32,720 nucleotides of DNA from positions 1-32,720 of the forward strand of contig JAOPYI010000041.1 in NCBI GenBank assembly GCA_025964675.1. The letters are read 5' to 3'. Below are positions 1-6,760 of this stretch, one piece after another; the stretch's first letter is position 1, and every line of letters begins with the position of its first letter. The notes under the pieces are model-generated. The model ran no database searches and was not told where the DNA came from. It saw nothing but the letters and a program-made list of their open reading frames with translations. A program made the translations under genes and the position numbers. This DNA is from Sphaerisporangium sp. GTDB lineage: Bacteria > Actinomycetota > Actinomycetes > Streptosporangiales > Streptosporangiaceae.

Positions 1-2
1 GG

Positions 3-75
3 CGCGGCCGACAGGAGTTGAACCCGTAACCTTCTGATCCGTAGTCAGATGCTCTATCCATTGAGCTACGGCCGC
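3..75 (-). tRNA. tRNA-Arg (anticodon ACG)
   Basis: The minus strand folds as a 73-nt cloverleaf. The 7-bp acceptor stem GCGGCCG/CGGCCGC is at 69-75 and 4-10, with discriminator G at position 3. The anticodon stem TCTGA/TCAGA encloses the loop CTACGGA, giving anticodon ACG (arginine CGU/CGC, with A34 expected to become inosine). The T-arm carries GGTTCAACTCC. CCA is not encoded. Confidence 0.96.
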
Positions 76-270
76 CTGCTTGCCTGGATAAGCATAGCGG
101 GTCTTGGGCGGTGTGCCGAACCGGTTGTCGGAAGCGGTCGGTGCCGAGCCCGGAGCGGGCGAAGGATGTAAGCGTAGACCGGTTCCAGAGCTTGGGGAGA
201 GGGTCCGACGTGCCTGGCTCTCAGGGGGCAGGCCGCGCAGTGGTCGTCAGGAGGCGGCTACGTAAGGGGA

Positions 271-537
271 TCAGGGGCGGCTGACGTGAGGGTCAGGGGC
301 GGCTACTACGTGGATCTCGAAGTCGAGGCCGCTGACCACCTGTCCGGCTCTGATCTTGCAGGTCTTGCGCAGCTCGACATCACCGTCGACCATGACATTG
401 CCTTCAGCGATGAAGTGCTTGGCCTCGCCGCCACTCTCGGTCACGGAGCAGTACTTCAACAGGTCACACAGCGGTATGTACTCAGTGCGTAGCTGGAAGG
501 TGTCCTCCAGGAAGTTCTCGTCCACGCCCCTCAGCAT
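271..537 (-). CDS. S4-domain RNA-binding protein, YbcJ-like
   Basis: An 88-residue protein made up almost entirely of one S4 RNA-binding fold. Residues 24-80 follow the YbcJ/YaaA pattern: LCDLLK, then SGGEAK, IAEGNVMVDG, ELRKTCKI and AGQVV. Small proteins of this family are thought to bind structured RNA; no enzyme activity is expected. The ATG at 537 was chosen because the reading frame further upstream loses all family resemblance. No good Shine-Dalgarno precedes it, so the start is less certain than the identity. The 3' end lies in a short tandem duplication: TCAGGGGCGGCT occurs at 271-282 and 293-304, so the last residues (PDPHVSRP) and the stop codon are probably recent sequence. The gene stands alone. 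Confidence 0.87.
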   Translation of the reverse strand: MLRGVDENFLEDTFQLRTEYIPLCDLLKYCSVTESGGEAKHFIAEGNVMVDGDVELRKTCKIRAGQVVSGLDFEIHVVAAPDPHVSRP

Positions 538-840
538 AGGCAGACCCGCCCAAGGGAGAGGAATGTCAGGTTGCCTCGGCAGGAGGACGGTGCGGCGCGT
601 GGACCCACCTGCGCAGGAGCCCGTCCTGCGATCACATTTCGAGCGGTTCAAGGATGGTTCGGCGGCGGGTGTGTCTGGACGGCAGGGGGTACCAGGCGAA
701 ATTGAGGGTGAAAGTCGTCCGAATCGGACAATACCTCCGTAAACTTTCTCGGTTGCGGGCGTGGCGTGATCTGGCGACGGCAATGAACCACGTCGGGTTA
801 CACATAGTGGTTGTCGGGCCAGCACCTGCGGATTGAAGGC
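538..840. other. Gene-free stretch between divergent genes
   Basis: About 300 bases lie between the S4 gene (minus) and the HATPase gene (plus). Reading frames here on either strand have no recognisable domain and look like chance frames in GC-rich DNA. The stretch should hold the promoters of both flanking genes, but I see no convincing -35/-10 pair. Confidence 0.5.
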
Positions 841-1413
841 ATGAAGCAGCAGCCATCGTTGTACGGCATAGGCGGTCTCTCGACGCAGGTCGTCGTAGCG
901 ATCGCACTGACCTGCCTCGGAGCCGCGGTCGTCATGGCGGCGCTCCTTCTCAGGCGGCGCCACAGGGCGGTCGCCGCGTACGCTCATTCGCAGCACGTCA
1001 CGCATCTCACCCGGCTGCTGCTCCGCACCCAGTACGACTATCCGCGGCCGACACTGGCCGACCTGGTGCAGTCTTCCCGCCATGGAGGCCTGACCATACG
1101 TCTCCATGTGGCCGGATCACCCCTGGAACTGCCCGATCCCGTGGACCTGGCCGGCATGCGGATCATCCAGGAGGCGCTGACCAACGCGCTCAAGCATGGT
1201 ACGGCGAACGCCACGGTGGTCCTGGCCTACCGCCCAGACGCGGTCACCCTCACCGTGGACAGCCAGATGAAGGGTAAGATCGCGGCCTCCCGAGGCCCGC
1301 ACGAAGGGCTGGCCATCATGCGGCGCCGTGCGAACAAGATCGGCGGATCGGTGACGGCCGGGCCGTACCAGGGCGGCTGGCGCGTTCACGCCGAACTGCC
1401 GTTCCAGCACTGA
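841..1413 (+). CDS. Orphan membrane-anchored HATPase-domain protein (kinase-like, no phosphoacceptor domain)
   Basis: A 190-residue protein. Residues 15-37 form one transmembrane helix followed by an RRRHR stop-transfer cluster. Residues 100-188 resemble the C-terminal ATPase domain of NarL-type sensor kinases: the N-box IIQEALTNALKHG is at 108-120 and a G2-like GLAIMRRRANKIGG at 156-169. A dimerisation/phosphoacceptor helix with a histidine, as in HisKA_3, is not evident in the short segment between membrane and ATPase. The G1 box, normally D-x-G-x-G, reads VDSQMKGK, so ATP binding is doubtful. No response regulator is adjacent. It may be a kinase remnant or a protein that uses the GHKL fold for another purpose. 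ATG 841 is the simplest start; an in-frame TTG lies at 811. Confidence 0.72.
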   Translation: MKQQPSLYGIGGLSTQVVVAIALTCLGAAVVMAALLLRRRHRAVAAYAHSQHVTHLTRLLLRTQYDYPRPTLADLVQSSRHGGLTIRLHVAGSPLELPDPVDLAGMRIIQEALTNALKHGTANATVVLAYRPDAVTLTVDSQMKGKIAASRGPHEGLAIMRRRANKIGGSVTAGPYQGGWRVHAELPFQH

Positions 1414-1564
1414 ACATCCTGCGAAGGGCGACCGGGACGTAGCCTGCACGCCTGTGGATAGAGAAGGCGCGGCTCGAGATCAAGCAAATAATGCCGATCT
1501 CGGTTCCAGCCAGCCGCGCGGCGAAAGACATCAGGACATCGCCGCGTTGCGATGAAGCCAATGA

Positions 1565-2020
1565 CTAATCGCTGATGAAAAGCGAGAGGGTTTCCGCGAC
1601 GCAGGCCGGCTTGGTCTGACCCTCAAGCTCGACGGTGATCCGGAGGCTGGACAGCGTGCCTGCCGGAGTGTCCTTCACTTCGAGAAGCTCGGCACCCGCA
1701 CGGATCTTCGCTCCAACGGGCACCGGCGCTGGGAACCTGACCTTGTTGAGCCCGTAGTTGATGCCCATCTTCAGGCCGTCCACCCGGAAGAGCTGCGTCA
1801 TGAAAGAAGGCAGCAGGGCAAGGCTGAGGAAGCCATGGGCTATCGGCCCGCCGAACGGGCCGTCCTTGGCCCGCTCAACGTCGACGTGTATCCACTGGTG
1901 GTCGTCGGTCGCGTCGGCGAAGAGGTCGACCTGTTCCTGGGTTATCTGGCGCCACTCGGTGTAGCCGAGGTGCTCGCCCGTGGCCGCCTTGAGCTCGTTC
2001 AGGTTCACGAAGATCCGCAT
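1565..2020 (-). CDS. MaoC-family (R)-enoyl-CoA hydratase
   Basis: A 151-residue single hot-dog-fold protein, the usual length for stand-alone MaoC/PhaJ dehydratases. These hydrate trans-2-enoyl-CoA to (R)-3-hydroxyacyl-CoA in fatty-acid metabolism. The hydratase-2 motif is clear at residues 34-65: FADATDDHQWIHVD carries the catalytic Asp and His, and GPIAHGFLSLALLP follows. The N-terminus (MRIFVNLNELKAATGEHLGY) matches how these proteins usually begin, supporting the ATG at 2018-2020. The start codon is one base from a perfect 19-bp palindrome, so the mRNA is either leaderless or has the palindrome in its 5' leader. No other beta-oxidation gene is adjacent; an acyl-CoA ligase lies 7 kb away. 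Confidence 0.93.
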   Translation of the reverse strand: MRIFVNLNELKAATGEHLGYTEWRQITQEQVDLFADATDDHQWIHVDVERAKDGPFGGPIAHGFLSLALLPSFMTQLFRVDGLKMGINYGLNKVRFPAPVPVGAKIRAGAELLEVKDTPAGTLSSLRITVELEGQTKPACVAETLSLFISD

Positions 2021-2021
2021 A

Positions 2022-2040
2022 GGCAGAATCTTATTCTGCC
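2022..2040. promoter_or_regulatory. Perfect palindrome next to the MaoC start codon (candidate operator)
   Basis: GGCAGAAT, spacer ctt, ATTCTGCC: 8-bp perfect arms around 3 bases. It lies one base upstream of the MaoC start codon and about 30 bp from the stop of the PPOX gene. The size and symmetry suit a TetR- or GntR-type repressor site. The regulator is not identifiable from the window. Confidence 0.6.
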
Positions 2041-2071
2041 GGGGACGCTACGGCCAGCCGCTTGATCCTCG

Positions 2072-2563
2072 CTAGAAGGTCCCGGAGTACGACCAGCTCG
2101 CGTACCGGGTGACCTTGATGAGGATGACCGGTCCCTCGGGGACGTGATCAGCATATTGGGGATATTTCGCGATAAGCGATGTGAGGGCAGGGGCCCGCTC
2201 CTCCTCCTGCTCCACGATGGTGGCGAGGCCGTCCGCCCGTACCCACCACAGGTGTGTCCAGTCCTCCTCGTAGTGGTCCACCAGGACCGACACCTTCGGG
2301 TTGCCCCGGATGTTACGCAGACGTCGCAGCTTGGTGGTCGTCTTGGGCTTGTGATCGACGGCGGTCACGATGCGATCATCCTGGAGGGAGAACGTCACAG
2401 GGACGAGGTGGGGTGTCCCGTCCTCGCTGACGGTGGCCAGCCGGGCCACCCGCGCGTCTCCCAGCCTGGCTCGCGCCTGATCATCGCCACTGGGCTCGCT
2501 CGCACCGGCTCCGGCACGTCCGGCGCCCCTGTTTTCCGTTGAACCGTCTCCGACCTGAGCCAC
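2072..2563 (-). CDS. PPOX-class F420-dependent oxidoreductase, Rv0121c-like (TIGR03668 type)
   Basis: A 163-residue split-barrel flavin/deazaflavin-binding protein. The core runs from ARLGDARVARLATVSEDG through PHLVPVTFSL, the KPKTTTKLRRLRNI segment (basic residues that contact cofactor phosphate in this superfamily), VLVDHYEEDWTHLWWVRADG, to VTRYASWSYSGTF at the C-terminus. This order matches the Rv0121c-like subfamily, which uses cofactor F420. The physiological substrate is unknown. The first ~28 residues are Gly/Ala/Ser-rich and not part of the fold, so the true start may lie downstream of the ATG at 2563. It lies upstream of the MaoC gene on the same strand, but the palindrome between them suggests separate control. 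Confidence 0.88.
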   Translation of the reverse strand: MAQVGDGSTENRGAGRAGAGASEPSGDDQARARLGDARVARLATVSEDGTPHLVPVTFSLQDDRIVTAVDHKPKTTTKLRRLRNIRGNPKVSVLVDHYEEDWTHLWWVRADGLATIVEQEEERAPALTSLIAKYPQYADHVPEGPVILIKVTRYASWSYSGTF

Positions 2564-2686
2564 TCACATATCCAAGCATGGAGTGGACGCGTCAGCCGGT
2601 GGCTCTGCAGGTGAGTCGTGACCGCGTCTACCCGCCGGCCCCTGAAATGGTTTGCGGCTCGGTGGTGCTGCGGGAATCATGCTGGG

Positions 2687-3688
2687 ATGGGCACACCGGC
2701 GAAGAGCGGGCGACGGCACGACCAGCAGGATCCGCCGCCTGCGGCCGAGGGGAAGCGCCTGCCGTGGTCGTCGGTGCCGGCCGAGCTGCGCGACGCGGTC
2801 GAAGAGTGTCTAGGCGGTCGGGTGGTCGAGGCGGTCACCCAACCGGGTGGTTTCTCCCCTGGTGTGGCGGCTCGTCTGCGGTTGATGAGTGGGGAGCGGG
2901 CCTTCGTCAAGGCGGTGGGGCCGACACCGAACGCTGAGAGCCCAGGCATCCATCGGGCTGAGGCACGCATCGCCGCGTCACTGCCCCATGGAACGCCGGC
3001 GCCGCGGCTGCTCGGGTCCTTCGATCAAGATGGCTGGGTGGTCCTGCTGTTCGAGGACGTGGAAGGCACGATGCCGGCCCAGCCGTGGAATCCCGGGGAA
3101 CTGAGCCGGGTTCTTGACGCTCTGGATGACCTGGCGGAGAGTCTGACGCCGACACCCGTGGACGCGCCACCCGTCGCCATCCGGTTCGGCGATCAATTCC
3201 AAGGGTGGCGTCGCCTCGCCGACGCGTACCGCCACGGCGAGGACACGCTGGCGGGTCTGGATCCGTGGGCACGCCGTCACTTGACGGACTTGGCGGCGTT
3301 GGAGGCCGGTTGGACCACCGCCGCCGAGGGCACGACTCTCGTTCACGCCGACCTGCGGGCGGACAACCTTCTACTCACGCACGACCGGGTGTTCTTCGTC
3401 GACTGGCCGTGGGCCTGTGTCGCCGCGCCGTGGTTCGACCTGCTCGCGATGCTGCCGAGCGTGCGCATGCAGGGTGGTCCACCCTCCGAGACGGTGTTCG
3501 ACGACCATCCCCTCGCCAAGGCCGCGGATCCGGAGGCGGTGACGAAGGTCTTGGTAGCGCTGACCGGGTTCTTCGTGCAAAAGGCCCGTCAGCCGGCGCC
3601 TCCCGGCCTGCCGACGCTGCGCGAGTTCCAGCGCGCCCAGGGCCAGGCGGGCCTCGAATGGCTCCAGACCCGCATTGGCCGGCAGTAG
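2687..3688 (+). CDS. Aminoglycoside-phosphotransferase-fold kinase
   Basis: A 333-residue APH/choline-kinase-fold protein. The N-lobe has FVKAV (likely ATP-binding Lys near residue 75) and a Glu in IHRAEARIA. The C-lobe has the Brenner motif LVHADLRADN at about 218-227 (catalytic Asp, metal-binding Asn) and VFFVDWPWA near 236-244 in place of DFG/IDW. All catalytic elements look intact, so it should phosphorylate a small hydroxylated substrate; which one cannot be told. Resistance should not be assumed, as this fold is common in actinomycete housekeeping kinases. The ATG at 2687 gives a start at MGTPAKSGRR; the frame is open upstream but shows no domain there. No strong ribosome site is visible. 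Confidence 0.85.
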   Translation: MGTPAKSGRRHDQQDPPPAAEGKRLPWSSVPAELRDAVEECLGGRVVEAVTQPGGFSPGVAARLRLMSGERAFVKAVGPTPNAESPGIHRAEARIAASLPHGTPAPRLLGSFDQDGWVVLLFEDVEGTMPAQPWNPGELSRVLDALDDLAESLTPTPVDAPPVAIRFGDQFQGWRRLADAYRHGEDTLAGLDPWARRHLTDLAALEAGWTTAAEGTTLVHADLRADNLLLTHDRVFFVDWPWACVAAPWFDLLAMLPSVRMQGGPPSETVFDDHPLAKAADPEAVTKVLVALTGFFVQKARQPAPPGLPTLREFQRAQGQAGLEWLQTRIGRQ

Positions 3689-3877
3689 CGGTCCTGTACC
3701 CGTTGACAAGGGTTGCCCGACGTATCCCGTTCCCCAACATCGCGTTATGGTCCGCGACACCACGATGTTGAGCATGGAAGCCGCCCGTGGGACGAGCAAG
3801 GATGGACGTACGCGGGTGGCCTTGCCTGACGCCGCGACCGCGGCAACGGCCATGAGATCACGTGAGGTAGGGCCAGG

Positions 3878-4624
3878 ATGGCATCCAGGATCCAAGCGCT
3901 GCTTTTCGACCTCGACGGCACCTTGGTCGACCACGACACGGCCGCGGGGGCCGCGGTGGCCGAAGCGCTCCAAGGCACTCCCGACCTTCCGGACCTCGAC
4001 CAGGAGCACATCCGACGGCGATGGGCCGAGCTGGAGCAGCATGCCATGGAGCGCTACCTCGCGGGCGAGCTCACCTTCACCGGGCAGCGCCGCCTCCGCA
4101 GCGTCTCCCTCGCCGCCGAGCTGGGCCTCGGCGCCTGGGACGACGCCAAGGCCGACACCTGGTTCGCCGAATATCTCCGTCATTACGAGTCGGCGTGGCG
4201 GGCCTATCCCGACGCGCAGCCCACCCTCGACGCGCTGGCCGACCAGCATCCGCACCTGCGGCTGGGAGTTCTGACCAACGGTGACGCGGAGCAGCAGCGC
4301 CGCAAGCTCCACGAGGTCGGGCTCGCCACCGTCCTTTCCGAGGTGATCGTCTCCAGTGAGGTCAGCACCGCCAAACCCGACCCATTGATCTTCGAACACG
4401 CCTGCGACCTCCTCGGCCTCGATCCGGACCAGATCGCCTACGTCGGAGACAGACTTCACACAGACGCGGCGGCCGCCGCGAAGGCAGGAATGCACGGCAT
4501 CTGGCTGAACCGCACCGGCGATCCCACGCCCTCAGAACTGCCCACCATCCAAACCCTCCACGACATCCCCGCACTACTGACCAGCCTCAACGGAACCGCC
4601 TCAAGCCTTGGCAATGAGCTGTGA
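3878..4624 (+). CDS. HAD-superfamily hydrolase (subfamily IA)
   Basis: A 248-residue HAD phosphatase. Motif I is DLDGT with nucleophile Asp11 and Asp13; motif II is LTNGD near 157-161; the motif III lysine lies in TAKPDPLIFE; motif IV is YVGDRLHTD. The helical cap between motifs I and II marks subfamily IA (phosphoglycolate phosphatase/haloacid dehalogenase-like). The substrate cannot be deduced. GAGGTAGGG a few bases upstream is a good ribosome site for the ATG at 3878. The final ~15 residues are not part of the fold. The gene is single, with gaps of about 190-200 bp on both sides. Confidence 0.93.
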   Translation: MASRIQALLFDLDGTLVDHDTAAGAAVAEALQGTPDLPDLDQEHIRRRWAELEQHAMERYLAGELTFTGQRRLRSVSLAAELGLGAWDDAKADTWFAEYLRHYESAWRAYPDAQPTLDALADQHPHLRLGVLTNGDAEQQRRKLHEVGLATVLSEVIVSSEVSTAKPDPLIFEHACDLLGLDPDQIAYVGDRLHTDAAAAAKAGMHGIWLNRTGDPTPSELPTIQTLHDIPALLTSLNGTASSLGNEL

Positions 4625-4823
4625 GCCCCGGGCCGAGATAGCCGGCTTTGGGGGCCAGCGACCGAAGCGATGGCTACGCTTAACAACTGTGGCCGTACGA
4701 CCGTGATGCACAACTGACCCATGACGTGGACTTTCGCCTGATGGCTAACGCGTCTGTGACTCTATTCCGGCGTCCGGCCATCCTTAAAGTGGGTACTTTG
4801 CACACGGTTACGACATAGTCCGT

Positions 4824-5207
4824 GTGGACGCCTCACGATGGACGGCAGAGACTGATCTCCGCCGTGACATGGCGACAGCCCTCGACTTTCCGGACTACTA
4901 CGGCAGCAACCTGGCCGCGCTCAACGACTGCATGAACGACGTCGCATACTACGAGTACGGAACCTCTCCTGAGGCGACCGGGCTGGTCCTGGTGTTCATC
5001 GGCTACGACAAGTTCGCGGCGCACTGCGCACACGCTGCTCAAAGAACCCTCGACATCGTCGAGGATAATGCCCGGTCAGCGATTTTGATCGGACACCGCA
5101 TGCTCTGCTTGGTTCAGTCCGACAGCCCGGACATTCACTTCGCCCCTGTAGGAGCGACACCTGTCCTGTGGAACGACGCAGAAGCACCACTGACTTCTGT
5201 TCCGTAG
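4824..5207 (+). CDS. Barstar-family protein (barnase-inhibitor fold), orphan
   Basis: A 127-residue protein with the barstar core LRRDMATALDFPDYYG, SNLAALNDC, then alternating strands and helices. Barstar inhibits the extracellular RNase barnase. Relative to Bacillus barstar, Asp35 and Trp38 of the toxin-binding helix are replaced (NLAALND against NLDALWD), while Asp39 and Cys40 are kept, so the partner may not be a classic barnase. No RNase toxin gene is in the window. The only in-frame start is GTG 4824, which would omit the first barstar strand. The codons just upstream (4806-4823) read GYDIVR, a plausible first strand, but no start codon exists before the stop at 4785. The 5' end may therefore be degraded, or begin at an unusual codon. 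Confidence 0.75.
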   Translation: MDASRWTAETDLRRDMATALDFPDYYGSNLAALNDCMNDVAYYEYGTSPEATGLVLVFIGYDKFAAHCAHAAQRTLDIVEDNARSAILIGHRMLCLVQSDSPDIHFAPVGATPVLWNDAEAPLTSVP

Positions 5208-5214
5208 GGCCCCA

Positions 5215-5233
5215 AACGATCTCCAATATCGTT
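5215..5233 (+). terminator. Weak hairpin after the barstar gene
   Basis: AACGAT and ATCGTT form a 6-bp stem around 7 bases shortly after the barstar stop codon. The direct repeat TCGTTCAG (5230-5237 and 5240-5247) follows. There is no T-tract, so terminator function is tentative. Confidence 0.3.
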
Positions 5234-5331
5234 CAGGGTCGTTCAGTGCGCAGGTCAATGAAGATTCCGGCGGTTCAGATCACTTCGACGTACTGACATC
5301 ATCGGATCGCCGATGCAATCGAGGAGGACCT

Positions 5332-5922
5332 ATGGGCAGAGTAATCCTGGAAATGACCATGTCGCTGGACGGCTTCATCGCGGCGCCGAATGTCGGCGTG
5401 GACCAACCCCTGGGTGAGGACGGTGAGCGCCTGCACGGCTGGCTCGGCATCGACGGCAGCCCGGTAAGCGAGATCGACCGCGAGATCTCCGCCGAGATGT
5501 TCGCGGAGACGGGCGCGTTCATCCTCGGCAGACGGACCTTCGACGGCGGTGAAGGCCCGTGGGGAGACGACGGCGCCTTCGGCATGCCCTGCTTCGTACT
5601 CACCAGCCGTGCCCGGGAGAAGCTGGTCAAGGGCCCCACAACCTTCACCTTCGTCACCGACGGCGTCGAAAGCGCCCTCAAGCAGGCCAGGGCGGTAGCG
5701 GGTGACAAGGACGTCGTCGTGATGGGCGGGGCGGAGGTCGCCCAGCAGTATCTTGGGGCCGGGCTCGTCGACGAGGTGCGCATCCACCTGGTGCCGATGC
5801 TGCTCGGCGCGGGCACCCGGCTCTTCGACGGAAGCCGTGTCGAGCTGGAGCGGACCAGGCTGGTCGAGTCGCCAGCCGCCACCCACCTGACCTTTCGGAT
5901 CGCAGGGTCCGCGATTTCGTGA
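5332..5922 (+). CDS. Dihydrofolate-reductase-fold protein (RibD C-terminal domain family)
   Basis: A 196-residue protein of the RibD-C/DHFR-like family. It opens with ILEMTMSLDGFIA, has FILGRRTFDGG near 62-72, VVVMGGAEVAQQYL near 134-147, VDEVRIHLVPMLLGAG near 151-166, and ends with a short strand as usual. Such stand-alone proteins probably bind NADPH and reduce an unknown small molecule; this does not look like the folate enzyme FolA. GGAGG lies 6 bases upstream of the ATG. An inverted repeat CATCGG/CCGATG (5300-5305, 5310-5315) sits just before the ribosome site and could be an operator or a leader hairpin. Confidence 0.91.
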   Translation: MGRVILEMTMSLDGFIAAPNVGVDQPLGEDGERLHGWLGIDGSPVSEIDREISAEMFAETGAFILGRRTFDGGEGPWGDDGAFGMPCFVLTSRAREKLVKGPTTFTFVTDGVESALKQARAVAGDKDVVVMGGAEVAQQYLGAGLVDEVRIHLVPMLLGAGTRLFDGSRVELERTRLVESPAATHLTFRIAGSAIS

Positions 5923-6025
5923 GCAGTGCTCGATGCAGGCTCGTGATCACTCAGATCTAGCCACCGCGTGACCATAGGCACGAACCCCACCCGCAACACT
6001 TCAGATAAAGATCTTCAGTGGAGCC

Positions 6026-6637
6026 CTAGCCGGCGTGCGGGCAGGGGGACGGACCGAGCAGCCTGGTGGCCAGGTCGCGAAGGCAGACCGCCAGGCGCTC
6101 CGGCTCGCCCCGCCGCAGCAGGCCCATGACAAGTTCGGTGTGCAGCGACCCGAGCACGATGTGGCCGAGGAGCTCGGCGTCCAGCTCGGGTCGTGCCTCG
6201 GCGATGAGCCCCGCGACATGGCCGTGCCAGAACACGTAGACCGGGCTGGTGTGGCGGCTCTCCGTCGAGTGCCTCTGGGTGGCGATGGCGTGCTCGTTGG
6301 CGGCCATCAGGCCCACATTGCGGGTAGTGAGATCTACCACGGCCTCCAGGAAGGCGATCAGCCGAGTCTCGGGGGGTGCGCCGGGGCCCAGAGGCGGCGG
6401 GCCGCTTGCGACGGCCTCGTGCAGGGCGTTCGCGCGCTCCTCCATCAGGGCTCGCATGAGGCCCATGCGGTTGCCGAAACGATGGAACACCGTGCCCTTG
6501 CCGACCCCCGCGGCGGCCGCGACCCGCTCGACCGAGACGTGGTCGGGTCCGTGCTCGGCCAGCAGTGCCTCGGCCGCACGCAGGATCGCACGACGGTTGC
6601 GTGCGGCGTCGGCGCGTTCCTGGCGCTGCTCGGCCAT
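6026..6637 (-). CDS. TetR-family transcriptional repressor
   Basis: A 203-residue TetR regulator. The helix-turn-helix is at about 27-60: ILRAAEALLAEHG, VSVERVAAAAGVGKGTVFHRF. The C-terminal ligand domain is all-helical. It is divergent from an oxidoreductase gene 123 bp away, and two operator-like sites lie between them, so it very probably represses that gene and itself. Repressors in this arrangement often respond to quinones or electrophiles, but the ligand here is not known. The ATG at 6637 matches the usual domain start; the same frame stays open upstream through the operator region, which is unlikely to be coding. Confidence 0.93.
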   Translation of the reverse strand: MAEQRQERADAARNRRAILRAAEALLAEHGPDHVSVERVAAAAGVGKGTVFHRFGNRMGLMRALMEERANALHEAVASGPPPLGPGAPPETRLIAFLEAVVDLTTRNVGLMAANEHAIATQRHSTESRHTSPVYVFWHGHVAGLIAEARPELDAELLGHIVLGSLHTELVMGLLRRGEPERLAVCLRDLATRLLGPSPCPHAG

Positions 6638-6676
6638 CGGCCACCCTCATGTGAAACGGATTGAGTATGGACAAAC

Positions 6677-6691
6677 TTGACCGCTGGTCCA
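6677..6691. promoter_or_regulatory. TetR operator-like site 1
   Basis: TTGACCGCTGGTCCA, an imperfect 15-bp palindrome centred on 6684. It lies in a longer match AACTTGACCGnnGGTCCA shared with site 2. It is flanked by the inverted repeat TATGGAC (6666-6672) and GTCCATA (6687-6693). It is nearer the tetR gene, so it probably controls that promoter. Confidence 0.65.
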
Positions 6692-6712
6692 TATCGTACT
6701 CTCCATACGAAC

Positions 6713-6727
6713 TTGACCGACGGTCCA
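6713..6727. promoter_or_regulatory. TetR operator-like site 2
   Basis: TTGACCGACGGTCCA, nearly perfectly palindromic (core GACCG-A-CGGTC) and centred on 6720, 36 bp from site 1. It lies 34 bp before the oxidoreductase start codon, a suitable place to block that promoter. Confidence 0.7.
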
Positions 6728-6760
6728 CTTTATGGATGCCGCGACGAGAGGAATCCAACC

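Noticed and set aside
2687-3688. Aminoglycoside-resistance gene
   Set aside because: Only the general APH fold can be supported; nothing indicates a drug substrate.
3703-3750. TTGACA (3703-3708) as a promoter for the HAD hydrolase
   Set aside because: The nearest -10-like sequences, TATCCC and TTATGG, are at wrong distances (14 and 36 bp).
3371-4495. Long minus-strand reading frame opposite the APH-fold kinase and HAD hydrolase genes
   Set aside because: It is antisense to two genes with clear motifs, shows no domain, and is the expected shadow frame of GC-rich coding DNA.
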